Shown: positions 1-13,162, numbered from the stretch's first letter. The stretch: DNA of 64,000 nt from Gnetum montanum (GCA_015680685.1 MNCI01036143.1:62001-126000), one strand, 5' to 3'. Translations and numbers: made by a program. The notes: generated from the sequence alone by a model not told the origin.

Positions 1-1559
1 TCCTGGCACTACCATCCCTTTAACATAGACAAATCAATGGCTTCTAGACTAGCTAATCTAGTTACTTGACCAATTACTACAAATAGGACAAGTAATGAAG
101 TCCTTGTTTGACATCCCACACGATGTTACTGTAATCCAATCAAACCTCATTTCCACCAAGGGAAAGCTGGTCTTGACAGAGGTGAGGGTCGAGCATTAGA
201 AGTGAAGGTGCAAAGATTGCAAGAAAGGCTCGTGACCCTACAAGTAGCACAGCAGGATCTATCACAATTCGTTCTCGTAGACCAGTTGGACACTTTTAAA
301 ACTTAGTAATTTACCAAATTATTGACAAAGAATAAGAAGGTGGTTGAGGAAAAACAAAAGGCTGTTTGGGATGCCTTTGCAGCACAAGCATAAACATACG
401 CGTATACCAAGGCACTCAAGGCCTTACAAGAGGAAAAAAATAGCTTGTTGCTGACAACCTTTGGTTGACCTCTATGGAGAAACAAAGGGATGTTCTCAAA
501 GAACATTTTCAATAGATGTGAGAACAACTAGTCAGGGTCAACCAAGATATGAACCGTTTAGCCCAGGAATATTGAATCCACTCAATGGAGGAGGTATGTG
601 CCATCTATTAGAAGATGGCTATTGAAATAAGCACGTGGAAAAATGAGGCTAAATGGCATGAGAAGTTAAAGAAGCATTTCTGGGACTAGGTGGGGATGTA
701 TAAGCAAATTATCGAGAAAGAGATCCATATGGCCAAGGCCCACATCAATGCTCTCAGTGCTCAACACATTGATTGGTAGGCCATATTGGACACATATGCA
801 TTTTCCCACTAGGTGGAAGTTAAGAACCGAGACCTACAGATCTAGGAACTTACAAAGTACATGGATTTGGTAAACCTGTGGTATGCCAACCTTGCCATGT
901 TAACAGCAAGGCACCCGAGAATAGAGCTCAAGCAATAGGTAGCCACCACCTATGTCAAATATGAAGAAGAATTTGTAGAACACAAGAAATTATTGCAAAA
1001 ATTAGAGGTTGCAAATTCTAAACTCAAGGTGGTAAAAGCAAGCTACTAGTGGCAAAAGGGTGTCGCAACAGACTTGGCTCAACAACTTGCAAATTTTCAA
1101 GAATATAGAGACAAAGCCAGAGCTTATGAGGAGGAACGACAGGTGTTTGTGGCATGGTATGTCAAGGCAAACAAAATTTTTCTACAACTACCCTACCCAT
1201 GGGGGGTGCTGACTCCATCAAATATCGGAACATTGGCATGGACAACACAAGATCCCAGAACTAAAGGGGAGAAACTCCAGGCCATGCTTCAATGACACCA
1301 AGTCCCAAGACTTACAAGACAAGGGAAAGGCACCCATGGAGGAGCCACCACCACTAGGAACTACATGAGTTCCACCAATTTTGTAGCTATAGGATTTTCT
1401 TTCACATTTTCTATGTCATTTCTCAATTTTGTTCTAATTTCACACTGCGACATGAATCCATCCTCGTCAGTCAATAATACCATACGTATCCACTGTGTAA
1501 TCAATGGAGCTTGTTCTCACTTTAACTTGAGGACAAGTTTTCATTCAGTCGTGGGGGTA
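1..1559 (+). pseudogene. Coiled-coil ORF and 3' internal region of Ty3-like element E1 (broken)
   Basis: Plus-strand remnant that runs directly into the LTR at 1560. One frame reads with scattered stops as a charged, Lys/Glu/Gln-rich, coiled-coil-like protein. The longest open part is 1074-1295, which ends in a conserved patch containing LPYPWGVLTPSNI. A related patch (IPYPWDVSTLIHI) occurs on the minus strand at 37421-37648 in element E5, in the same position just before the 3' LTR, so this is a shared ORF of the family. From position and composition it could be a gag-like or env-position accessory protein; no function is known to me. The last 40 bases hold a conserved tract ending in GTGGGGGTA that abuts the LTR and probably serves as the polypurine tract. 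The 5' part of the element lies outside the window. Confidence 0.6.
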
Positions 1560-2132
1560 TGATGAGTCATGAATTTGTTGGTTGCAATATCGCACCCATG
1601 ATATCGCGTACACATATCACATACACAATATCATGTACTTGATATTGCAGCCTGTCTGCTCATCTATAAATAAGAGGTGGGTAGATATGGTAGGCCGTAG
1701 TAAGTTTTCTGTAAGTTTTTAAGTTTAAGTTCCTCTCAACCCTTTCCTCCCAGTGCATGCCCGTAGTGTGGTGATTGTAATTTTATGGCATCCTTATTTG
1801 AGTGTGACGTACTTGGACACACACATGACCAACAATAAAGATCGAGACTACTTTACCATTGTAGCATCCACTTAGTTTAATTATTTATTTAATTATTATT
1901 TATTTAATTGTTACTACTTTCGTAGTTAATATCTCTTCATCCTTATCTCCTCGTAACGGGGAATCAGTACAACTTAATCATGAGCATTCAAGTGTGACTA
2001 CTTGGTAACCTAGTAGCGTACTTAGGCCATGCACTTGCTAATCCTAGTGGTAGTCATGCACAAGGTCCAAGATGTATATGGATGATTAAGGAATGGATGC
2101 ACATCGCACTTAAGCTAGCATAGACTGAGACT

Positions 2133-2163
<31 letters not shown>

Positions 2164-2412
2164 CTAGTTTAATTAATATTATTTTTCATCATAATCAGGA
2201 ATAGTAATAGTGTAGAAACACATCATACACCTCACTCTAGACTAAACCATACGTGACAAAGTTAATACTAGTCTAGGTGGGAAGATAGGGAACTGTGATC
2301 TACGATTAATTGTATAGATACCACAACTAGCCCATCTATGAAGTTTGACTAGATCATGCATGAAACGCTCATATTTGTATGGTTGAGTGTAGGGGTACCT
2401 TTCCACTCATCA
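1560..2412 (+). repeat. 3' LTR of element E1 (Athila/Tat-like family)
   Basis: 853-bp LTR bounded by TG (1560) and CA (2412). The last part, GTGTAGGGGTACCT...CACTCATCA, is shared with the E3 LTRs (53205-54039 and 62556-63391) and, in reverse complement, with LTRs at 10260, 18087 and 36317. A TATAAATA box is at 1665-1672, only about 105 bp from the LTR start, so U3 is very short. Upstream of the TATA box are several GATATC/ATATCGC-type motifs. A (CT)n run lies within the LTR. Confidence 0.85.
2141..2163. repeat. (CT)n microsatellite inside the E1 LTR
   Basis: Uninterrupted CT dinucleotides for about 23 bases, with a looser CTTT/CTC run just before it. It is absent from the other LTRs of this family in the window, so it is a local expansion. 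Confidence 0.95.
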
Positions 2413-4715
2413 CTTTCCTTTCCTATATGTATAGTAGTCTTTATTACAAAACTACATAGCTCACATGAAGGATAACTTTTTCTCTTTTTGAATCCTTCAA
2501 ATCCCATGTTCAAGTAGGGATAGGCCACACTTAAGAAATTCATGTGGGTCTTTTTATGTTGGGAAATAGTCCCAAAAATCCCTTACAAGTTTACATAGGC
2601 AACATTTCATTAGCCACATGTGTTCAAATTTGAACTAGGATGGGGTAGTCTCACCTGTGTACTAGAAAGAATAAAGTAGGACTCTATAATAGAATGATCT
2701 CCACTCATGTCCTATGATAGAGATACCTTTGGTTAGAAATAAAGAAGAACTAACCTAGACCTAATCAATCCTATAGAAAATTCAATTAGACTACTTCCTC
2801 TTGTTACTCTACATAAATTGGCAACCTTTGATGTCAACATTAACCAATATGGATGAATTGAAGGAATTAATGGCTGCTAGGAGTTTAGTGAAGTCCCCTT
2901 CAATCTTTTCCCAACCATACAACCTCTAAGTGAAATCCCCCACTAGGAATCAAGTGTCCAACTCTAGAATCTTGGTAGCAATTTGATGCAATTCTTGAAG
3001 GTAATCTACCCAATCCTGGGGCCCATAGAAATTTGCGAGTCAAAGGCCCTATGAAGGTTCAAAAGTGGTGATAATCCAATCTAAAGCATGAAGGAGGTCC
3101 ATTAGCATCATGGAGAGGGTTGCAAATCCCCCAACCCTCCCACAACTATCCACAAAGTAGGTCCAACCCTACCAATGTAGCAAATCTCTTTGTGTCCCTT
3201 GAAGCTTAGTCACCTAGAGATAAACAATATTGCAGCCTTTCATACACACCAGTTTCTTAAAGGTACTTTTTTAAAGGGGTTACCTTGTATCCTAAAATTC
3301 CACAAAAGGATCATCATGGTCTACTAGTAAACCATTTCTTGTAGACCCCTCTAATAATCCAGTAAGTTCCTAAGGCAATATCCTACTGTATCTTCTTCTT
3401 TGCCTGTGCTTCATGGAGACTTGGTCACTTCATTTTCAGCATCATAGTCAAACTAAAATAATCCTCTTGGAAAATATTTCCCTCATCCAAAAAAACCTTG
3501 TGTAAAGAAGAAATGAAAATATAGTCCAACAAAGGCACTGTAGCCCTATCCACTCTGCCCCCGTCCCATCCAAACCAACCTCCATCACCTCCTTAATAGG
3601 GAAAAAGTCGTAATCCATTGCTTGAGTAGAGGGGCCTAATGGCCTTACTACAGACCCTAGCTTTAAGGGAATGGATCTAGGGAAACCCTATCCTTTAACT
3701 GAATGACTTTCCAATTAGACACAAGACCTCTGATTTCTTCTTAGGTACCTAGATATGCACCCAACAATCCCTAGTGACATGATTCCCTTTCCTAAAAACA
3801 CCACAGCTAGTAGGATGAGTAATTGGGAAAGAGGAAAGAATGAAACCACAATGGAAACATTCTCCTCATCAACTATTAGCACTTCCTTTCCTACAAGAAG
3901 GTCAAGGTAAACTTCATGCAAAAGATCCATGGATGAGAGAGATTTCCACATACAAAACCTTGCAAAGCTCATGTGCTCCTTCAAAGTGATAAATTTTTCA
4001 TAAGTAATAAATTCCCCAAATAAGTCAATGAGTTTTTAGAGGAACTCCTCAATCTATAATTCCTAGGAAATCCTAAAAACCTCATCCAAACTACAGTTTA
4101 TGTGAAAACATATAAGTTCCATTGGACCCCTAGCCACCAATAGGTCAAAGCTAACCCTCAACTCCAAAGAACCATGGATCCCCAACAAAACCTCATACCA
4201 ATCTCCCTCATTCTAGAAAATGAAAAGAAAAATGTCCTTAGCCAAAGAAGGAATCTCCATCTCACTAACATGCCACAAGAAGATGATCCAACACTTGATG
4301 AGGTTTATGCTTGGATGAGCTCTAGGTGACACAAACTTTTCTATGAGACTTAGTTACATCTTCTACATACCGTCAAGTACATTTCCATTCATTTCAAGAG
4401 AAATATTTCCTAAAACATGAGAAACTACATCAATGCTTTCCATCCCAAGGTGCTAAGCATCCAAAGCAGCTAGGGGCTACCCACTTGATGAGGCCCCTAG
4501 GCCCCCCACAATTGCATCCTTCTCATGCACACAACTAGCAACTTTATTGTAGCCTTTAGCTTCTATTGTTTCCTCCATGTCATCACCTATATATGAAACC
4601 CTAGTGGACTTGTCATCATTTTTTCCCTTGATATCATTATCATCCTTAATGTTGATATTGCCTCCTCCATTGCCACCACTCACCAATCTAAACCCATGAT
4701 TGCTACCACTCATTG
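2413..4715 (-). pseudogene. LINE A: L1-type non-LTR retrotransposon, ORF1 and start of ORF2 (endonuclease)
   Basis: Read on the minus strand. ORF1 begins near 4713 (MSGSNHGFR...) and continues with stops to about 3340. It contains a DUF4283-like stretch and a degenerate zinc knuckle (CGVFRKGNHVTRDC) near 3735-3800. ORF2 begins at 3317 with MMILLWNFRIQGNP, matching the MNILSWNCRG-type start of the apurinic endonuclease in plant L1 elements. It continues to NFYGPQDWVDYL and FLVGDFT, the N-Y-G-P and GDFN-type endonuclease motifs. The reverse transcriptase is absent: the LINE stops against the E1 LTR at 2412, so E1 probably inserted here and the rest lies beyond the window. DNA at 2970-3360 is clearly similar to 23040-23400 of LINE B. 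Many stops and frameshifts show that it is dead. Confidence 0.75.
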
Positions 4716-5694
4716 TTACTTATATCTCCTCACTTGTTGTCACCTTATATGCCTTTTATTATTCTCATTCCATGAAACATTTCCAAGTTATCTTTCATTT
4801 AATTTCTAAGTATTTTGGTTTTGATTTATATCTTACTTTGATATCATTCTTAGAGGTTAATAATCTTTTTCAAGTGACAGAACCTTAGGTCAAAAATCTT
4901 GTTAGAAACTTTGTTTAACTTATGCTTATGCCTTACTGATGCTCTCTATTATTTATTTTATATATTTATTTTTCTCTTTCTAGATGTTAACAATAAATCC
5001 TTTAGTAAGAAGTGAGCACCCATGACAGTGCTTCTAAAAAAGGCTAAAGTATGATCCTTTTCCTACCCAAGAGAGGAGGGTTTTTAGGATTTGGTTGTAA
5101 AGATGAAAGCCTACAAGGGCATTACAAAAACCTTTAGACCTTTCTTTTTCTTTGTTACTTTTGACATTTTTTTATTATTGTTATATATATATATATATAT
5201 TTGAATGGTTGTGAATCAATTAGCTTCTTTCTAAATTAGCTTTCTATGGTCCTCATGGTATTCAATGTGTAAGCTTTTGAATCAAATGCATTCTTGTACC
5301 AACAAGTTATTGAACGTTTTGAAATTTTTCTCAACCACCATTAGCATTATACTAATTTAGCATAGTATTATGTTTCTAAATATTTCATTTTTAGAACTTA
5401 AATTGATTGGATCACTATTTAAATATGGAAGTTAAAATCCATTCCTATGTCAACAAACATTTGTACCCTAAAAGATACCTATCATGTGTGAAATTATAAA
5501 ATTTTAGAAAATATAAAAGCAGGTCAATTTTTCAACATTTTTAAGCACTATTTTTTATTAAAATTATATTTAGGACCTATAAATAAGTATGAAATTTTAA
5601 TTACATCCATGTAGAGACCACAATATGCAAAAGATCTCTTCGATAGAACTCAAGTTTTCAACCCTTTCATTTAGATAGAAAAATTATATATCAG
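4716..5694. other. AT-rich spacer, no gene seen
   Basis: No credible coding sequence. It contains a (TA)n run at about 5182-5201 and scattered A/T tracts. It may include the 5' UTR of LINE A next to 4715, but nothing in the sequence proves this. Confidence 0.5.
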
Positions 5695-8150
5695 CATAAG
5701 GGGATGACTATTTTGTGGAAGGAAAGGATGACCTTTAACCATAGATCATTTTCTTTCCAAGTTGGCCTCCTAGTTTTAGGAAGGCAGAGGGGCCAACACC
5801 ATTTCGATTTGAATGAAANTTTTTTTTTTAGGTCTTTTCATGGAAAATTGATGGAGCGTTTAGTGANCTTGGTTGAGGCTGCTAATGGAGGAGATTTGGA
5901 AGGACTATCCCTACCCCACTAATCCCAAGGATTTTCTTAAGTAGGATTTAAATATACTAAAATAGAGCATTAGGGAAATGATATTTGAGAATAAATTTTT
6001 TTTTAGGTCTTTTCATGGAAAATTGATGGAGCGTTTAGTGATGATTCAGGCAATGCAAAAGTAGAAGAAGGATCTTGAGGATGATGAGGGGGAGTTGCTA
6101 GCAATGCTTTAAATGCTACATGAAAAGGAAAAAACCTATTAAAGAAAATGGGATTAGGCACATTGGCTTCAGGAAGGGATATGAATATTCATTTTTTGTT
6201 CACAACTACCCATTTAGCATGGATCTCCAAATAGATTCATAGTATCTAGATTGCTAGCACAATGATGGAAGAGAAATAGGAGGTTGTCCATGTGCTGATT
6301 GCCTATTAATTAAGCATTTGGTAGTAGAAGGAGACTATACCTCTCTCCATTGATGTTAAGTAGCTCCTAAGTGAAGATGATAATCAAAGGTTACTAACAC
6401 CTTTTGATAAGGAAGAATTAGGAGAAGCTCAAAAGGGAAGAGTGTGCCTAGTCTTGAAAGGTGGCCAATGGAATTTTTTTAAGCATGAATTGATGTTTTA
6501 GGGGATATGTTGTTGGATACCTTAAACACCATGTTGCATTGGAGGTAGGTTCGATAGGAGATAAATTACTCCTAGGTGATTCTTATCCATGAGATGGCCA
6601 ATCCCAACACTCTTGCTCATTTTCAGCCAATTGGAGTGTGCAACAATCTACTTTGCTAGTTTACCAAAATTCTAGTGGCTTGGATGGACCCCTGAAGCCA
6701 TGATTAGTTTGGGAGGAACAAGCTATATTTGTTACGGATAGGTATATTTAAGACCAAATCATTCTAGTTCAAGAAGTGTTGCACTCCTTGAAAGAAACGA
6801 AATACCCAGTCATGTGCCTTAAACTTGATATCACCAAAGCATAGAACACAATGTCATGCAATACCCTCAAAAACATAATGTTTAGAAAAGCCTTTCACCT
6901 ACACTTTGTGGATCTTTGCATGCATATTTAGATGTTAGGAGCCTTCTCACTAGATTTTGAGGGGATGTTTTAGGGGTTTTCCTCCTATGTAAGGGGGCTA
7001 CACTAGGGCTATCCCTTTTCCCCATATCTATTTATTATTATCATGGATGCAATGTGGGCCTATTATAAGGTAAAGGGGATGAAAGGTCTAGATATTAGAG
7101 GTGTTAGTTACCTGGTTGAATATTACGTTCATGATACCATTTTGTTCTCTTGGGTGGTAGTACCTCAGGTAGTGGCAATTGATAGGGTGTTTTGGTAAAG
7201 GAGGTTAGATTAGAGATCAATTGAGGTAAGTCTGAAATTCATCTACTAAATATGGATGCCAAGGTTTAAGGCTGAATTGTGCAACTCCTAGGGATTTTAC
7301 CAAGATCCACGAATGACATTTATCTTGGGTTACCTCTATATTCTTAGCATTGGAGGCATGTTCAGGGGGATCTTATTCAAAGGTTTGAGTATAGGATTGG
7401 TCATTAGATGGCTCAGTTTTTAACTTGTGCTAGGAGGTTGCTATTAGCTACTTCGATTCTTCTAGCTATTACTCAATACATAGCATCAACTGCTTTTTCC
7501 CTAGTAGACATCATATAGAAAGTTGATCAACTGATTAGGAATTTCACATGGTCAGGGGATAATTGGGATGATTGGATGCATATGGTTGAGTGGAATGTAG
7601 TGGCCAAATCCAAAAAAGCTAGAGGGCTTGGAATCCTTAGATTTCAAGATGTCATTGAAATGGAATACCAAGGGCTTCTTAATCAACTACTTTGGAATGA
7701 CCACAATCTAGCCTAATGGATTACACTAATGAACAATAAGTATCAGTAATGCAATGCCTCTGTGCATGATTCTCATATCTGGTGGGCTTTATGCATGCAT
7801 GTGAAGGAACTGATGATGCTGGGATTTTTGGGTGTGCCACCAAAGTACTTTGTTAAAGAAAAATACCTAAAGGTCCGGGGATGGCAAAAATTATGGAAAG
7901 ATTGTCTTCCTAAAAATATTAAAATGTTTATATGGCTTTTCAATAATTCTTATATCCTTATGTGACATGAATTACAATAGTGGGAGGTTAATTTTGAAAC
8001 CATATGTCTCCTCTACATGTCATGGGTGGAAACAGTTGAACACTTTATTTTGGAATACCCATTTTCATAGAGAGTGTGACAAGTTGCAAATATTCAGCTA
8101 GTAGTTGTGCTTGATGGTAAACCACAATCCTATGGATACTTTGGTAAATG
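5695..8150 (+). pseudogene. LINE D: L1-type non-LTR retrotransposon ORF2 remnant
   Basis: Plus-strand ORF2 with many stops. It starts within the end of the endonuclease (GPTPFRFE around 5790-5815). The linker before RT follows (about 6130-6200, WLQEGYEYSFF, like the WLKEGDRNTKFF of relatives). RT motifs follow: CLKLDITKA near 6815-6845 and RGLH-GYPFSPYLFIIIMDA near 6995-7050, equivalent to RGLRQGDPLSPYLF. The C-terminal region spans 7320-8080, including WNVVAKSKKARGLGILRFQD and a degenerate Cys/His patch before EHFILEYPFS. The 5' end of the LINE (start of endonuclease and ORF1) is missing, as expected of 5'-truncated insertions. An N-bounded patch at 5819-5867 interrupts it. Confidence 0.75.
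5819..5867. other. N-flanked duplicated patch, probable assembly artefact
   Basis: The roughly 46 bases between single Ns at 5819 and 5867 (poly-T, then AGGTCTTTTCATGG to TTTAGTGA) repeat the sequence at about 5996-6041 exactly. A near-perfect copy bounded by ambiguous bases, in otherwise decayed sequence, suggests gap filling rather than a biological duplication. Confidence 0.7.
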
Positions 8151-9480
8151 CAAAATCACAAGGTTGTGGTGAGTGAAGTGAGGCCTTGGTAGGAAGTGCA
8201 TTTGGCCATGGGGATCACTCCCACATACAATACATCTTGCATGAAGTACTGGGAGAATTCAATTCTTTGGAATATGGTTTCCAGAGTGGCATGGATGGAT
8301 GTGCTAGCTTTGATACAAGGGGACCCAAACCTAGAATATGGGCCCTTCTATATCAATTGGCACTGAGACAACACACGATTCAGGGGGTACACATTAAACT
8401 CTCAAAGGAGAAGATTACAAGTTACTTACATACACTAGCAAAGAGGGAGGAGATGCTATTTTGAGGGTAGGGGCTATAGGATGCATATGAGTTTTTCATA
8501 GGGCTGTGCTTAAGATTGGGAGTGGTCAGGTCCCAAAGTTAGTGTTGGAGCCTCTCTAGTAAGATGTGGCTATCTTCGTTAATAGGTTTTTCGTGCACTT
8601 GGGCAATGCCTCAAAGTTGTTGGGAGTGAAATTCAATTTCATTTGTAGCCTTTGCAAGGGGTATAAGGTTAACTTGCCTCATTTTTTCGTAGCCATCCTT
8701 TGATAGCAAAAGAGGGGTACTCATTCAGATTTTGTTTTAGCTCTATGGTGGGGAGTGTTGGAGGAAAGTTGGCTAAAGTTGCAAGCTTCAAAAATTCAGG
8801 TGGTGTATCACCATTGGAGGTCACGTTGTGTCCCAGTTATGGTGGTGGACCTTACAATGGAGTTGGAGGACTCCAATGACTAAGAGGGTCTAGGGAATCT
8901 ACAAGCTGGTGTGTTTATGAGGGGTATATGCTAGAGGAGCTACCCAAATCCTTGAACATTGATGCAGGGTCTAGGATGAAAAGGAAGCTAGGGAATAAGG
9001 TTTTGGCATCTCTTGCAGTAGAGGCAATGGCTACACAAGCTCAGGTAAAAGACTGTATCTCTAAGAGGCAAAATGACATAAGAGGGAATAGGAATTCCAA
9101 AGAAAACTAGAATAGATAAAGTGCCACCACAAACAAGAGTCAAAAGAGGAGCATAGATGTCGAGACTTGGTGAAGGTGGTGGCACTACATGCACTAGAGG
9201 TTAACATGAGGCAAAATATTAAGGAGCTAGGAGACCCAAGAGAGGGATGAACAAAAGCATAGGGAGCAAGAAGGATAGGAGGTAGCCAAAATTAAATAGC
9301 AACTAGATTGAGCACATGAGAATATCATGTAGACCTAGTTGAGGGAGGAACAATGTCCCTATGTGATAATTAATATTGGCTACAACATGCCCTAAGGAAC
9401 CTTAAGGAAACATATCAAAAGGAGGGGGAAGGAAATTCATCTAGATGGTAAAGGGCATGATGCATAATGCACAAGAAAAG
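8151..9480 (+). other. Degenerate region downstream of LINE D, probable 3' part of the LINE or adjoining repeat
   Basis: Continues from LINE D without a clear break. Short open stretches on the plus strand (8186-8464, 8928-9110) are Lys/Glu/Arg-rich and coiled-coil-like from about 8900 on (KRKLGNKVLASLAVEAM and following). No known domain is recognised. A LINE 3' end with a poly-A tail is not evident, so the boundary between LINE and neighbouring repeat is uncertain. Confidence 0.35.
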
Positions 9481-10259
9481 CCATAGCTTTCAAATATTTT
9501 TAGCAAGTAGAAGCATTTGTAAATATAAAATGGCATAGGGTAGTATTGGATGCCATTCATAGCTAGGAGAGGGTTATATATAGTTGTATGCAGTTACCAT
9601 GCTAAATATAGGTGGTGTCCTAAGGTTTTAAGTTTGTTGATTTTGGTGGTCCTACTTTTGGTCTTGTTGGTGCTTGATGATACTATTTCCTTGTCTTTTA
9701 CTTACTTTCTTATTGATGAGTTGGTTTTTAGGGGGTCCATAAGGGTGACCCACCAAATTTGACTTTTTTATGTTAGCAATTGGTAGGTGGGGTCATGTTA
9801 CACCTGCATTTAGTGATGAAGATTTCTTTTGGGATGTGAAGGAGAGAGAACTCCCCTTATTTTTAGAACTATTCTCATATCATGTAATTTTCTTTTCATG
9901 CTTAATCTAGCCTAAACACTTTTTAAAAATAAAAATTTAGCACAATTTCAAATTTTTTAAATCAATCACTTTAAAAAAAAAGAAATACAATTCATATTAC
10001 ATCCATGAAGAGACTAGTTATATTCTCTATTTAATTCATACTAATTTTTTCAATATTTGAAGAATTCTTGATAGAAAAAAATGATTTTTTTTCATAAATA
10101 TAGATAGTTTAAAGTTAAAAAAATTTGAAATAATTCAATAGAGACCATAAATTGAATTGATGTTAAGGTGTTTGTTTCCCAAATTGGAAGATGTTGGCTT
10201 GAGCCTTAATGTAGTGAATTTCAAGCAAAGAAATATCATATTTTCTTTTCATGAGCAGT
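9481..10259. other. AT-rich spacer, no gene seen
   Basis: No coding signal that I trust. From 9900 to 10140 it is strongly A/T-rich. The last five bases before element E2 (GCAGT, 10255-10259) are probably its target-site duplication. Confidence 0.5.
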
Positions 10260-11119
10260 TGATGAGTGGCAGGTACCCCCTACATCCAACTATATGAATC
10301 ACAAGTGTTCATGCACGATTTGATTGAATTCCGTGGATGGGACTAGTTGTGACATATAGATTGTTAAGTATTGATCATAGGACATCGTCCTCCCACTTGG
10401 ACTAGTGGTAGCTTTATCATGTATGGTTTAGTCCAAAGTGAGATATATGATAATTAATGTTGTTTGGCCTTTAATACTCCTAGTTGTGAACATGATGGAA
10501 GTTGGGAATAGAAATCTAAATCTAAATAATGATAGTAATGTAAATTTACTCTAACCTAGAGCAATAAGCATCTAGTCCTAGCTTACCGTACATGTCTTGG
10601 GCTCGTGTAACCATTACTAGGTTCCCAAGTGTTATGCTACTGGGTGAAATAAGTTGTAACACTATTGGGATTACCAAATGATTACACTTAAATTTTTGAA
10701 ACCATTTATAGTTATTTTGATTTGCTAATGAACAAGTAAAATAAAATACTTGGAAATGTAAATAATTAAACTAAGAAAATAGTAAAAAACTATCCTAAGC
10801 AAAATAGTAAAAACTAAGTGGATGCTGTAATGATGAAAAAGAAATCTTGATATTTTTTTTGGTCATGTACTATGCCCAAATACACTTCATCCAAAAAAAT
10901 ATTTTGTATAACTAATCAACACCACACTACGGGCATTTACTGTATTGCTAAAATTACAAAATGAAACTATAAGACTCTACCTAAGGATGAAATGAAAAGT
11001 AGTTTGAATCTGTGCATCCAAGTGCTATATTTACAAGATAGCATGCATCCCATGATATCAAATATTCAATAACATAGCATGTGATCTGATATCAAGGTCT
11101 AAGCAAAACTAATTCATCA
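10260..11119 (-). repeat. 3' LTR of E2
   Basis: 860 bp, read on the minus strand from TGATGAATTAG (ending at 11119) to CTCATCA at 10260. Near its minus-strand start are two TGATATCA palindromes and a GCATGC, the palindrome-rich U3 seen in this family. The adjoining 11120-11148 (TACCTCCATGACTGAATG and on) is the reverse complement of the conserved pre-LTR tract. Confidence 0.85.
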
Positions 11120-12599
11120 TACCTCCATGACTGAATGAAAACTTGTCCATGATTGAACAAAAGGAGAAACAAGTTCTTTACAAAATATTTGAAAGGTATA
11201 GGATTAGTGAATAACTCTAACTAATTCCTAAATCTAATTTGAAGTGGTATGTACAAAAATGACACAATTACATGAAAAAACAAAGAAAAAATAAAAGTTG
11301 AAGTGGCTTGATATAGTTTGTGTTTTGAGTGATGGAGGCTATTCCATTGGCTTCTTTCCTTTAATTAGGATTCTGGAAAGTTTCTCCTCTTCTATCCTTG
11401 CCTTCTTTCTTCATATCTCCTCTCTACATTATTTGCTATTGATTAGTGTAGCCCATAAAGGAGATTCTTGAAGTTGTATCCTTACAAATCTATGTTGTAA
11501 AGGTCGTTCTTCTTGTGGTCTCTTTGGAGCCATCTACAAGAAACAAGGGTATGAAACTATTACAATGTTCACACCAGTTCTTAATAGCTCTTTACCATAT
11601 GTAACGATGGAAAATCTCGATAGCTGGAAAATACCAAACAAAAATCCGTGTACACAGTCTTAACCACAGATCCGCATGAGGGCTGTGCTGGAGAAAACGA
11701 ATCCGCGGTGCCCTGAACGGTCTTGTCGATCAGACAGGGACTTACTCAATCAGTAAATCAACGAATATTATAGATATTCCGTGGAACAATCTTATTTGAT
11801 AAATCACAAAAGGAGAAGAAAAAAATGTAGATAAATCAGAATAACGACAACGTCAACACAACAAGAAGGATTAGATTTAAGAGAAATGCACAATTCTGAG
11901 ATCTGTACTTTGACCCGAAAACTGAGTATATTGTATACAAAGTTCCAATGGAAAAGCTCCACTTATCTTGTGTGAAGCATACATAAAATAACAAGAAAAC
12001 TATTTAACAAGGAGTACAAAATAGAGTTCGATCTACCTCGTAAGCCAGATATGGGATGCAAGGATGGTCAAGCTCTGACGTCTATCGATCAACTATTTCT
12101 GATCAATAAACCTTGCAAACCGCACCAGATGATCTTTCGGTCTATGATCTGCTCTTTTTTCCTTGGGTAGTCTCTACTCAAGACTACCAATGATCGCCAA
12201 TGGAGAGAGCTGTATTTCCACCAAAGGACTGATCGCTCTTGCTGCCAATGCTCAGGCAAAATGTCTTCTATCTTTGCTAAAAGATGATGCTGCCAAAAGT
12301 TGAAGATGCTGCCCCTTGTTTCTTCATCAATTGGAGTATTTATAAGTTTGATAACATGTGGAGAAGGCATGGCCCTGTTGACACGTGTCTCGAACCTTCA
12401 AAATACCGTTGACTTGGTAAACTTTATGTTGAAATTGGCCATGTCACGTCATGTTTTGGGAAGGGGAGCAAAGTACGCTGTCGACCACTTCCGCTAAAGC
12501 TACTTCATGATTATGCACAATACGCTCATAAGCATATTGTGCGTGTGGATAGTAGATGTGTATCTGGTACTGCTTTAGCCAGTTTTACATTGTACTACA

Positions 12600-13020
12600 C
12601 TTTTTTATGCTTCATTGCATGGCAGAGCACAATAAAGCATGTAAGTAGTTGATTCAAGCTATTTTATGCTCATTCACACTGCGAAGCATAATAGAGCGTA
12701 AGAAATGATCAACTTTACAATAAATTACACTTGTCAATGCTGCGTAGCGTAATGAGCATAAAGCAACCAATCTACAAAAAAGAAGAGATCAATCTGTCGC
12801 GCTTCCTTTGACTCTGACTTTGCTTTTCGTGAATCTCGTTACACTGCTCTACGTAATGGAGCGTAAACTTGGTCTTTGAACAAAAGACTTAGCAGAATAT
12901 GTGACAAGTCTAAACTTCATCAAAATTGCTGAAGTAAGTTACTTTCTGCTAGCGGGCTACGTTAAACAAAGTTACGCTGAGCGAAAGTACGCTATGTTGC
13001 GTAATGTAGCGTAAAGAGAG
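12600..13020. repeat. Interspersed GCGTAATG/AGCGTAA motif cluster
   Basis: At least five imperfect copies of a motif of about 20 bases built from GCGTAAT(G)nAGCGTAA or a variant, for example near 12690 (GCATAATAGAGCGTAAG), 12735 (GCGTAATGAGCATAAAG), 12850 (CGTAATGGAGCGTAAAC) and 12995 (GCGTAATGTAGCGTAAAG). Spacing is irregular, so this is not a simple tandem repeat. The position upstream (minus strand) of the TATA-like site suggests enhancer-type repeats. Confidence 0.6.
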
Positions 13021-13162
13021 AAAACAAAGTAAGGTTAAAATTTGTAGGAAGCTTGGATACTTGATGCTATGTGCCCCTTTGCCTTGTTGTGTTTTTTCTT
13101 GATTTTTGTCTCGAACCTTCACCCGAATCGTGAATCTTTGCCTGAGGCCGATTCGCAGTTTC

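Noticed and set aside
2141-2163. (CT)n run as a functional GAGA-type promoter element
   Set aside because: It lies downstream of the TATA box and is absent from related LTRs, so a plain microsatellite is the simpler reading.
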